Below, piece by piece: positions 1 to 12,300 of a stretch of DNA of 64,000 nt (its first letter is position 1; every line of letters begins with the position of its first letter). Under the pieces are notes generated by a model. The model made no database searches. It was not told the origin of the DNA and saw only the letters and a program-made list of their open reading frames with translations. Source of the DNA: Baylisascaris procyonis. Lineage: Eukaryota; Nematoda; Chromadorea; Rhabditida; Ascarididae. The position numbers and the translations under genes were made by a program. The stretch lies in NCBI GenBank assembly GCA_037389465.1, contig JAZARR010000212.1, positions 4,673,001 through 4,737,000 on the forward strand, read 5' to 3'.

Positions 1-1339
1 GATGTCGAGTTCAAAGGTAAAATTTGAACAAATTACACCACCAATAAATTGTGGAGCAATAACATTCTGAAGAAAAATCTCACTTTCCGCGTTTATACCT
101 TCTTTAAGAATATAAATAATTGAAAATTATTTTTTAGCAGTGGAAATTTTGCTCTCTTGGACGAAACACTAGCAGATTTCGTTGAATATGCGAATATAAC
201 AATATAAATGTGCGTGTTAAATAGATGTTTTATTTCGCTGAGTGCAAAATGAACGTTCAGCACATTATTAACGATAGCGTTAACGTTGCCTTCCCAATGA
301 AGTAATGATAATAACGCTTTTTTTTCTAATATGAGAAGTGACTGAAATAAATGACATTTTTTGTACTCTTTTTGAAAAATGCATTTTTGATCGAAGGATA
401 ATCTAAAAAAGAAAAGACGATTGCAAAAGAATAATTTCTACGAATGAGGCAAAATTAGGTATGAACCTAATTGCTCAGTGCAGAAGATAATCGAGATTGC
501 AATTGCATAAAACGTGCAGCGGTGCAACTAAAGGTGTAATATGCTTTCGGTCATAAGAGTACGGAAGCAATCAGCACACCAAAGGAAAATCGACAACACA
601 TAACGGCCCAATCAAACGCTCTCGCTCAACGGTGCGAGATCAGCGTGTCGATTAATGCAATTACTTCAACAGGTCAATTAACTCATAAAGAAGCACGGCA
701 TCGAAAACTGCGCCTTGGTAATATTATTAAGAAACAATAGCCTTCAAACTGCTCATGAAAATGGGAAAAATTAATCGAAATGTGAGTAGATAAAAGAAAC
801 GGTGAATAACTATGACACTTCGCCACGAGTTGATCATAATATGATGATATGACAACAATCTAACTAGAACTGAAGCAGCGTTCCTTAGGTGATTACGTTT
901 CCCTAAGCATAGAAACATATGAAGTTGCGTAATTACATACGCACATACTTAACAATAGCTGCCGTCGTTGAAAACACGGGGTAGGAGTTTCCATAGGGGG
1001 GAGGAGGGAAGAGGAGAGAGGGAAGTGACGGGAACATTCGTATAGATGATTAAGATAGAATGGAATTTTAGAAAATTTTGGGACAATGATAGGCTTGTTC
1101 GATACATACTGGCCTACAAGACAAAGAAAACATTTGCTTTCTCTCTTTGCCTGACATGAGTTAGCGACTTGTAGCCAGCTAAAGACTTTGTTATCCGTTC
1201 TTCTTACCTACCTCTTCCCCTTCTCCCTTCGCCTCTCTCCTACGAAATATGAAAGTGCTGAACGCGAATTCACTGAGGGCTAACTTTGCCTTAAAGAATT
1301 TCTGGGAGGAAAAGATTGCATGTAGGTAAACGAACTGAC
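1..1339. other. Presumed first intron of the minus-strand PAN/MANSC-like gene; no exon recognised
   Basis: This stretch lies downstream, in the minus-strand sense, of the donor at 1339/1340. It should therefore be intron, with the next exons either in it or off the left edge. I see no segment with convincing coding character or a phase-1 acceptor leading into a cysteine-rich reading frame. A purine-rich run (about 995-1030) and a pyrimidine-rich run (about 1197-1240) are low-complexity sequence only. Confidence 0.4.
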
Positions 1340-1562
1340 CTGATACATTGCAACATAATTCGAGGCACTGCTTGAGGTCACTAGTGGCTTGCGAAGAAAT
1401 TGCGGTGGTATGTTGGCCGAACCACTGCTGCTTGTAGACGTGAAGTTTTCCACAAAACACATCACTGGCGAATGAGACCGGTAAAGCAACACCGAAACAA
1501 AGTAATATGAGAATTATACGAATTATCATCAGCAATGCTCGTAGCGGTCTACCGACGAGCAT
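1340..1562 (-). CDS. First exon of a secreted PAN/MANSC-like cysteine-rich protein (partial gene)
   Basis: The exon starts with ATG at 1562 and encodes 74 codons plus one base, ending at a CAG|GTCAGT donor (phase 1). Residues 1-9 are basic. Residues about 10-29 form a strongly hydrophobic core ending in SFAS, which reads as a cleavable signal peptide. The mature start is a short segment with Cys37 followed by a CLELCC motif at residues 66-71. In PAN/apple and MANSC modules a Cys-x3-Cys-Cys motif of this kind marks the second cysteine cluster, so the domain would be completed by downstream exons outside the window. Family membership is inferred from this motif alone and could instead be another nematode secreted cysteine module. 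A TAGA tetranucleotide repeat directly precedes the ATG, and the AG just before the ATG could serve as a trans-splice acceptor. Confidence 0.5.
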
Positions 1563-1577
1563 CTATCTATCTATCTA
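1561..1577. repeat. (ATCT)4 / (GATA)4 tetranucleotide microsatellite abutting a start codon
   Basis: Four perfect ATCT units on the plus strand, read as TAGA/GATA on the minus strand, overlap the start codon of the minus-strand secreted-protein exon. Length changes here would alter the leader immediately before the initiator. Confidence 0.9.
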
Positions 1578-4500
1578 CGCCTTTCTCTTGACGGCCGACG
1601 CTTTCCAAAGAGGGAGTGGTGGAGTTATAACGAGTGCGTATAGGACACGCCCGCACCTGCACACAACCCACCCACTTTATTCACCACAATCTCCTTACAA
1701 ATCAATATATTCCACACTTGCAATCAACGAGCACCTCTTATTTTGCGAGCACCCGGTCGGCTTTGCTAAATCGTCAACCATGCTGCTATGCAAAGGCTTG
1801 ATAACAAGCCAACGCTGCGTCATGACGCGTTGGTAGCTAAGCGCCATCAAATCTTTGTTGTGATTACAACGCCTTCGACGGAAATGCTCTCTCGTGACGT
1901 TTACAATAGTCTTTCCACCGTTTGCTTGCTAATACGCCATGTACGCAGATGACGAACACAATGTTCTAAGAGCGATAGCAGCAAACGCTCATTTTTCTTT
2001 TCATCTCAAAGAGGAAGCGTAGCGGACAACTGAAACGGTGCTATGAATGGTGCTAGATCGCACTTAATAGTCTCTATCTTGGATGTCGGCGTTGCAAGTA
2101 TCGTTTAGCTCAACGAACTCTTATTTGGTATTGTTCAAGGAACACAAACACAAAATCTTCACCCAGTTACAATTTCTAACTTATCAAAGAATTTGCATTG
2201 TTCTGATCAGATCTTATGCCTATTCGTTAGACTTGATGATTCAGCAACAGAAAAGATGAAGAGAGTTAATGAGGCTTAATTGACATATGCAAAGTTGTTC
2301 CAGTTAGAAGGATCCCAAATATGAACTTCCACACTTTTATATAGCAATTACCCACTTAACTGCATAATGAGAGTGAATTTGCATATGTGAAACTCCTTAT
2401 ATCGATGGATCATTAATATCAGATCTTACCAGTTTCTAACTTATCTCGAATTCGGTCCTATCAGCTTTTTTGGACTGTAAGCTAATAAATTTGTATTTTG
2501 CTGGGTTGCTATGCGTTCAAAAGTTCAAATTAGAAACTCTGAATAACTTAATTGAATGATGAGCGGTTATGGATCAACTTACTGCTCAGGAGCAGCTTTG
2601 AGGTCAAGAAGATTGCGTGCACCGATTCGCGTGGGTGGCAGGTCGGACCTTTTCCTGAGATGATGGTCGCACTCATATCACGGAGGACATGAACAGTATA
2701 TGCTCTAAATCCCATACGCAACTTGCTGACTGATGGTGTCTTAAGCGTTTTCTTACTACTTCTTTTGAAGCCGTGTCGAACTGTGTTAGATAACTCCTAA
2801 ATTTCACAGGTGGATATGAGTTAGGTGAATTAATTGAATTTCTGTTTAAAATCAAATCCCCCATAACCACAGTGAGAACGTGTTGTGTGTGCAAATTCTT
2901 TGCGTGCATTGTCCATCGATGTACGTGTGCGCGTGTGAATGCGTAACAGCTGTCTTCCATTAAGAAAAATTTGGCTTGCCTTTTCGCAGCATCTGGAAGC
3001 TGAATGAACCTGAGAAGAGTCAGCATTAGTTTCGAGGCGAAAAAATGGAAAATTATTGAAATTTCATCTCATGAGTACAATTTTCCTCAAATCTGGATTC
3101 CAATGCCCCCTACTCCACCTCCCTTCCTCCCAAATCTTCCCAGATCGTTCTTCAACCCACATTTATTCTGAGACTACAGAACTCAGGTGAAAAGAGAAGA
3201 AATCCTGTGTTCGGTGCATAGATGTATGTTTATAGGCGCTGCGCTATCGTGCTTCACCTCGACAAAACATTGCGTAAATAATGTGAATCTTTAGTTCATA
3301 GTGTAGAATCGACAGCACAATCTACGATCAGTTCAGCTGCGCCCACCCACAATGCAATACCCACGCCGACAGTAAATGTGAAAGCACAGCAATAGGTAGG
3401 TAGCGGCAAGTTATGAGTCTCTGCAACTCCATCGACTAGACCTGCAGGTTCTATTAACAAACTGACATAAATTCGACGATTGAATTGCAGTACTGGCTGG
3501 TTACCTTTCAAATGCCCATAACTCTTCCCTGCGCCTTAACGTTACTAAGGAAAAGCACAGAAGCTACGTAAGAATAAATGTGAGAAAGCAAAATGAAGTG
3601 CAAACATTTCAAACGAAAGAAACATCGAAAAGTGTATAGTCTTGTTCGGTAGTCACTATACGCAACGTATTGCACCATTCGCCACCAATCGATTTTGGTT
3701 CTTCTTTGGTCATTCAGAAATCGTTTTTTTTTTCTTGCAATGCACCATTAAGTAGCTTTGTTCTTCCGTTCGATACTTGTTTTTTGCCCCACAAAGATGC
3801 TGACACATTTTCTCACTAGGGCAGTTAAGGCTTTCAATCTTTGCAAAGTGACCACCAATTAAATGCTTGCTCAAAGATTTTTGCTTTTTAAAAATTCAGG
3901 TCTCATTGTTTTTCATTGACTTCGTTGGCAACTTCTGGATGATGTGAAAATAGCCACATTATAGAAATTTTCGAAGTATTTGCAATTCGTTTGCATTTAA
4001 CGATTTATGACATCAATTGCAAAAAACTTTATGTCGTTGAGCATAAATTTTTCTTCGTCCACCAGGGGTTTTCTCACTTGAATTTGGGAAATTCTTATTG
4101 TTGCACAAATTGTTGCTCTTAGTAAAGTTACCAATACAAATTTCGACGTGAGATGCGTTGTAGCGATTTTAAAATATTACCGACGAAGATTATGAAAATT
4201 CGAGATGTGAATTTATAATAAAACAACCCAAAATCAAATTAATTCAATTTATTAATGTAATCCCTGATGTTGCGATTTTCAAAGCTTCCTTAACACGGTG
4301 TCTGTCTCAAAAATAATCTCAAGGGAATATTGGCGAATAAATCCTGGAACTGATCCATCATTAGCATGTTTTCTCTCAAAAAACCAGGGTAATTTCAATT
4401 GAAATGAAAACAAAACAAATTTGCAAAAACTGTTGACACAATGAATAGAAGATGAAGAGCAGTTTTTTTTTTTTTTCAGTGTGATGAGTGAAATGCTTTC

Positions 4501-7500
4501 AAAAATGTTTGAGAAGAGAGGAGTGGGGGAGTGGAAAAGACAAACAGTGCGATAGTTCGACGATCCTTTTCTAAAGTATCGCTGCAGTGTACTTGTTCAG
4601 CACAATCATCTTCAATGATGCGTTACATTAGAAGTGCACCAAATTGTGTGAATATTTAGCACTTGAAGAGACTCATCTATGGAACGAAGATTTAGTTTTT
4701 ATGAGAACAAAAAAATCACTACTTGGAGCAGCTTTCAATGGATTTTTGAGGCAAAACCTGGAATATCTACGAAGAACTCTCGTGATTTATCAACCAACGA
4801 AATGGAAAAATCTTTTTCGAAACTTACATCGAATCCCTTCGCGATTCACTTTTCAGCATATTAGTAAGAAATATACTGGTAGAGTGTAGTCATTGCAGCT
4901 TTATGATAAACGAGCTATAACAACTGCATTATCGGTGCTGATGACGCGTTGATTTCGACATCCGCATGGAGCTTTCAAAAAACAGCTGAGAAATAAAATG
5001 ATCCGCCAGCTATAAACTGTGAAACGCTGTCACTCCTAAATTTTGCAGCAAATTTTGTCTGACGGCAAAATTTTTGCCATCAAATGGTTTTTATGTATAT
5101 GGCAATGATGAAGCCACAAAATTCCTTATACAGATTTAATCATATATAATAAGGAGAAAAACAGAGGAGGACCACTGCTCAAATTCAATAAGGAAACGAC
5201 AGTGGCAGAAAGTGCCAATTCGCGAAACTAGGTTTCAAAATCTTGTCGAAATTTTGCTTAGGTGCTTCAGAGGAATCGGGACTAAACGTTAATGCAGCTA
5301 GCTCTATGCTACTGCATATGGAAGAAGGACCGCGCTTCAGAGTTTTTGAATATTTTCGCTCTTACAGCTTTCGAGCATATAAGTTCACTGGGATGAATTC
5401 AGGTGTGATTTTTTGCGAATTTTAGTAGCAGCTTCTCATCTCGTACGCATTGCCTTCTCAAGCCGTCTTTTGAAGTATTTTGATGCTCTGAAGCAGGAAG
5501 CTATAAAAAAAGATGAGTTCGACAAATTCAAAAGAAACCTTCAGATTTATTTCGTAGTTCTGGATGAAAATCTTCCTAAGTATTATCAAATTTTATGTTT
5601 GACATCCATCTTCGGGTAGATCATTATCGGCTGTCTACGTGCGATAGTGAACAATGTGTTTGCACCTCCATAAACAAGCACAGCTTGTCTAGCAACAGTG
5701 ACATCTTTAATGTAACATTATTTGCGAGGACGAAACAACAATAAAAGAGAATTCAGCCTATTTGGCCAATGTCCGCATCCGATGTGTAAATATTTTCTCG
5801 AGGAGTGTGGTGGGCACTCTAAGCTCTTCGTGCAAGCCTTCGATGAGACGTTTGTTCTTGCGATATGTGCAATCTGAGTGCACACTCCCGAACATTTCCG
5901 TCAGAATAGCCACTAAAACACAACATTTTCCCACTTAAAATAAGACAGTAAATGTTTTCACTGACAATTGCACTCAATTAATCATATTTTAACATAGAAC
6001 CTCAGTGCTTAACACAGCTTTTGCATACTATAGAAATTTCTCACTGTCATTGAATCGTTAGTAAAACCGATCGTTTCATAGTGTAATTTTCTGTTCATTT
6101 TTCGCAAGAAGAAATGCTTTTATTAGTTCCTAAATTAAAACGTAAATACATTCACTTTATACGTTATAAGATGCTTGATGTTGTCAATGTGCTGTGTTTT
6201 TGTCCTATTTGAATATTTCGTTATTCATGAAATCTATGCTTTATTGTCTCATAATTTTCACATATTATGTCATATTATAATTTATATTGTCGGAACCTCG
6301 TAAACTTCATAAGCATTATCGTTTTCAAAATTTTCTAGCTGAATATAATTACTTTCAATCATGGTTTATATATCGCATAGAAATGGATGTGGTCAGTGAC
6401 CTTACTAGGAAATAAAATATTCTCATAGCGCAACTGCAATGCAATCAATGTATGTTTAATGTGTGGAGAGGCAAACTAAGCCGCATTTGAACAAGTCGGT
6501 CAACTTGTTGTTCAATAAACGTTGTTCGCTCAATTTTGGCAAACAATGATTGCCCCAGCTAACTTTTCAAATGCATCAGTTAAACTTTCATAGTAGCAAT
6601 ATTGTGAATCGATAACTGAATGACAGTGTGAGGAAGCTTGTCAAGAAAGTGGGACAGTATACGAACAGGTATAAAATCACTATTCTGCGCATTTTTATAA
6701 CGAACAGAGGTGAAGTGGACGAAAGCAGTATTCGTCAATATAAGTCTTCTATGAAGTCTATGAGCAATTTATTGAAGGATCTAGTTGAAAACATTGAGGG
6801 AACGGGCCTAAATAAGCGAAATGATATGTAGTCGGATTCCGAGTGTATTCAGAAAGAAACGAACATAATTGGCTTCAAATAAATGTTCAAAAGAAGATAC
6901 CGCTGCAGATATTGAAACCATTCGAAAATTCCTCACCTCCATCGATTTAAATAACCTATAAGGCATTTATGATACTAAAACTAGACATTGTTGTACTTTC
7001 CCTAATAGAAAACTTTGTGAATAATATTATGCAGTATTTTATTGGCTTCAATTTTTGTAAGTTTCTCTGTACTCTTCCTATAAAGCATTGGAAAATTGTG
7101 AAAAGTTTCAGTAGGTAAATTTGCAACACTAAACGTGATGGTCTAATTGCAACACGCCAAGGGAAGAGCTCGGCCAAGTTGGCCTTGTTATCACTAAGTT
7201 GGACCAAGTTGGACTGCGTCGACCTTTGACTAGTTTTATTCACCGCTCATCAGAAAGGAATCTAACAGCATTCTTGAATTGTTCAACACAAAGTAAGCCG
7301 AAAAAATGTTTAACAAAATGGAATTCATTAAACTTGTTTCTAGGCTTTGGAGAAGCGCAAAAGGTACTCTGGTTTAAGGCCTATGTACTCTGTCCAACAA
7401 AAATTCGACGGCAATCATTTTAACACCGCAATGCGAGCATGCTATTGGCAATAATGTGAACCTTTTCATTCCTTCCCTCCCCTCATCCACGGGCACTCCG

Positions 7501-9307
7501 ACAGTGCTCCTTCACTTTCATCTAGCATCACCTCTCGCAAACGAACATGTACGCCATAATCAGCAATTGTTTGTGCTCTCCTTTTGCATATGTCATCAGA
7601 AAGAATGCAATCCTTCGCGTGTAACACCTGTTGCCTGTATCTCATGCTTTTGTTCGTATTTCTTTTCTTATTGTTATTGTTTTTTGCAAAGACTTTATTT
7701 CATTAGCAAAATAGACAACACAAAAAAGAAAACAAAAGAAGTAAAGCATGCAATCACAACGATCGAAAAGCCGGCGTCAGAAAAACACAAACTCGTAGAA
7801 TTATGCAGGGTTGAAATGTTTTAGACGACTAGTGAATGCAAAGACATTGGATGCTGAGATGATATCAGCAAGAAGTTTATTCGACACTGACGATCTCGAA
7901 AAGGAAAGAAGTTATGAACTGAAGATTGAGACTCGCGAAAACAATTCAATTCTATGAACTCATAATAAATTACATTGGTCGGAATAGCAGAACATTGAAT
8001 TAAATGCAGGATCATAATAATCGTTAACTATTTAAAAACACATTGTGAAGTGTAACTCAAAGCGGCGATATTTAAGCAATTTTAGACGAGTTTTATGGTT
8101 CCAACTGTGTGGACATGGAAAAACTCTCAAAAAAGTTAGGTATTTGCAAATTTTCCAACATCTCAATTTCCGATTTCAAAGATGACGACCAGACTGGAGA
8201 AATGATTTTCATTAAAGGTACCCTTATACTGCTGAATGCAGCTTTAGTGAATTGCCCATTGAATGCAATTTGCCACAGTAAACGCGAATACTGTCGCCGA
8301 GTCACAATAAGTCTTTCTATGCAAAGATTCGTCAACGAACACTCCCAAATCTGGACCAGAACTGGCAGTAAGAATCAAAACCTGGGAGATTCGTGATGGC
8401 CATTCAAGTTTCGATCCAATAGATCAAGCTGCCAAGAGTTGGTCATTACGTTAAACGATCAAAAACACGCTCCAGCTCCTGAAATTCTGAAAGAGGATCA
8501 TTAATGGACCCATAAATTTGCAAATCTCAGCAAAAAGCTGCAGGTATTGGTCAAACCGTCGATGGTGCACTCACTAGGAATAACGTGAAGCCTAATACGC
8601 TACATTGCCGAACGGTACTAGCAATATCATATGATTGGGAAGGAGATTCGCCCATTTAGTTCGAAAGTTTCGATATAACAAGACAACTTGAGTAAATGTT
8701 TTTCATAATTCATCATATGAAACGAATTGAAATAATCGACATATACAACATCAATCTGAGTTCATCATTTAGTACCGAAACTCAATCATTACAATAGCTG
8801 AGCAGTTGTAAAATCGCTAACTTCCCTTTCACAGAACCAAACTACTCCAATGATTGTAAAGCGAATCCCGAACGATCACCTCCATGTTCGAACTTCAAAA
8901 GAAAGCATCACATTATTTTCCTCTTTGAAAATGTTTGATTAATATTCTGCAAACAATTTTGCATTTGCAGAGTCGTCAGTGACTATGATATCCATATTAT
9001 TTTTAACATACTGAATATTACATTTTCTTTCGATTACCAAATTTATTACGAAAGATTATACATTGCTCGAAAATAATACAAGTTTTTCATAGTTCTTTGC
9101 AATATTCCTCTCAGATCTTAGAGTACTCACTGGAAGATTTTTTAAATGCTTGCCGATCGCCTGGGGTAAATCGGTGTACCCACAGGTTGAAGTTTCTTTT
9201 CTCTTAACCCCAGGCAGCATGTTGAAGGCATAGACTTATCTTTGAACACGTGACATTTTGATATGAACATAAAATGAAATAACTTGATGCACACTCGATA
9301 AAATTTG
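1578..9307. other. Gene-poor stretch, no supportable gene
   Basis: Only short ORFs (under about 125 codons, most under 100) occur on both strands, with AT-rich codon use typical of chance ORFs. Slightly more coding-like fragments on the plus strand lie at 5413-5619, 6628-6831 and 8109-8396, but they share no motif, splice pattern or frame that I can join. T-rich runs and short dyads such as GGCCAAGTTGGCC at 7172-7184 are present. If anything was once coded here it is decayed beyond recognition by eye. Confidence 0.4.
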
Positions 9308-9333
9308 ATCATACATTGGTACCAATGTATGAT
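9308..9333. repeat. Perfect 26-bp palindrome
   Basis: The sequence runs from ATCATACATTGGT into ACCAATGTATGAT with no spacer and a KpnI-type GGTACC centre. Every one of the 13 base pairs matches, and the symmetry stops at 9307/9334. It could extrude as a cruciform or be a dimeric binding site. No flanking transposon ends were recognised. Confidence 0.9.
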
Positions 9334-12300
9334 AAATACCAGCAAGTCTGCAAAACCCATAAACACCAATAAATCTGCAATACCGTCGCAGCATCTAGTT
9401 TGTCACCACGTGATCCAGCTGATGAGAGTCGTAATAACATCTAGCTGCGGCAAATCAACGTTTTTAGCGATCGAGTTTGCATCATCACTAAGCGCACCTT
9501 CCACTACCGCGAGCTCGATGAATGCTTCATCTTGAGTTTGCACCAACTGAGAACATGTTGTGCTCAGGCCTGATCTTCATAGTAGGTAAGATGTCCTTCC
9601 TATTATAATTTTTGCGTTTTGTTTCCAGATACGATGCCTATATCGTTGCTGGAAGCTTGACTTCTTCGTTGTGCGCACAATTCGGTAAGAACATATGCAG
9701 CATCTGCGTTTCATTGTGTACTTCGTGAAAGCTAGCTTATGCTATCCTGATTTTTGTAACGGCCAATTCCGCTTCCGTACAGCTTCGCAGAAAAGACTTC
9801 ACTATTACTAAAGATGTTTGGTTGAACTTCAAGCGTCAATGATTCGTCCAAAATGTTTTTCACAGCACTGTACATGCGCCATCCCCTGCGTATTTCCGCG
9901 ATTTTTCACCTACCATTTCGTTGCAAGCACTTCATTGATAACCCACTCAAATCTCCAAGCCCTTCTGCGACATGAGTGGCGCGGAGTCCTGATCACGGAA
10001 GGATGTATTGCAGACTAGCACACAGGTTTAGCGGAGGGAGCTTACATATTTAACTTCGTTCGAAGAGAAATAGATTTTAAAATTTTTTTCTGCAGTGCTT
10101 CTTCTTTTAGCTTATTCAGGTGTCGTTACAGTTGAATTGGTCGGATGTTAAATAAAAGCTGTAACATCTCTCTGGTGGTAAGCGTTGTGGTTGGCTGGCT
10201 GGAAAACGATCATGGATCGAATTCCGGACTAGCAGTCGATACACTGGATTGAGTGAAAAACAATATCCACATTCTGCTGTCTTCATTTTCAAAGAACTGT
10301 ACTTCTCATTTCGTGTGTTTACAGTCATCTCGCTCTCGCGAGGGCCGCGTTATCCCAACTGCCCCTCCCCTTCCCCTACAAGCCATCTGTCTTCCGAGGA
10401 GGTCATGAGCAGTGGAGGACAGCCGACGAGGTATGCTTGCACATTTGCACAGGTGATTCTGCGGCATCGGGGCCATCGTTTGAACCACCTCCACTTTCAG
10501 TTGATTTTGAAGCAAAAAAGCTAAAGACCATATTTGTTTAATCTCTTCTTTAAAAATGAGCCGTTGGCCAAAACGAAAGAAGTTGAGGTCAGACGCAGCT
10601 ATGTGCGTCACGTAGACGAAGCTAATGGAGAATTTCATTTCTCACCTTTAACTCTAGATTAAAAACTAGCCTTTAGGATTTCTCCGCATTTTTCCGTATT
10701 TCTTCAATTTTCTTCTGTATGTTTCGTGGTTTCGGATGTTGTTACATATGGGGAGTGCTTCCTTACGATTCTGTTAAGGAAGTCATAGCACCAACAAGTT
10801 CTTTGCAACTACTGCCTACGTGCAATTGTACTGGGCGAACCATCGAAGGATTCTTTCGTCGAAATTTGGTTACGTGGAGGATACCTGGTTGGGCTTGCTT
10901 GCCAAGTCGGAATTAATGGTTTTTATGTCAGTTCGAAATAGAGAAGCTCGATTCTATCGCCGTTGAAAACTCACTACAAAACTGACTATTTAGGTTTCGA
11001 GGTAACTGGTGAAATTCACTGCAACAAGTTCGTTGAATTTTCAAAGCGTTACACCTACTTGACTGAATAAATCAACAACGTTGAGCTAAACTTTCCTCTT
11101 TATTTCTCTTCATTTTATTTCTCCTCGGTAGCCTGCGATTTACTACTGCTTCCTAAATTCCGAGTAAATGAGACTGACATAGGTATGGAAGATATTTGGG
11201 CAAGAGGTCGGTTGGATGTTAGTTTAATGTGGAAATACTAACAGACGCCAGCAAGTATTGATGCTAAGTTTGTGGTATCGCGGTATTATGCTGTCTATCT
11301 TCATACCGTAATATCAGCGTTTGTGGTACGCATCACTCACTCTCTACCAGGATTCTCAAGGAAGACACACTCGTCGTAAAGTCTGCCTGTAGCGCTGAAA
11401 TATTGCTGCAAAGCGAAAGAATTTCTTACAATCAGCTTGAGTGTGCTATGTGGCAGAATTATCTATATTTGCTTAGGTGCATGCAGAAAGCATTGACGTC
11501 ACTGATGCTTCGACGGAAGTAAGCTTAAATACGTTATGTTTAATTGTTGACTCTATAATGCTTCTGTCTTCTTTCCGATTCCATTCAATTTGAATACCTT
11601 CCCTGTGAGAAACAGAAACTTAAGAATGCAGCACAATGGCAGTTTCATCCTATAACTAATCGGATGCGAACAAAGAACCAATCTTTAGATGAGAATTTTT
11701 GCAGGTGCTTATTCACTTGAACAGATTATGAACAGTTTCACTGTTTTATGAACGGTAGTCAGCTGCTTTAGTAGACGAAATTGTAAAAAAAAACGTATGT
11801 TGTGCCAGCATCGTCATGTGAATTTTCGTTTGTTTTTCTCAATTTTAGCAACTAACACTACATTGCAATTCCGCTGGTCTTTTACGTTGACCAATAAAAA
11901 TTCAAATAACTCCAAGCTTAAACTTAGCACTGGTTGTCGATGAAATTTGTGAGGAAATTTTTCTAGTGAACTCCTAGGAGGCTTCTCATCTCCTTTTTTG
12001 AAATCCTACCGCTTTCCTTCACCTATATTCCTAACAAAAAAAAAATATTAATTTAAATAGCGACATCATGTCTTGATGAATTCCTGGATTTTTTAATTGC
12101 TTATGTTTCCTGTCGTCGCTCCCACTTTTACTTTTCTAGTTCGTGTTTTATATTCCAGCGTTGTCCTCCTGCTTTCGTTGCCTTCCTCTAATTTTAAGCA
12201 GTGCGTCGCCGATGTGAACAACCATATCTTAGAACAACAACTCGTATTTCTATGGAACGTTATTGCTGCGATCATTTTATCTTTTGGCTTATTCGGTTGA

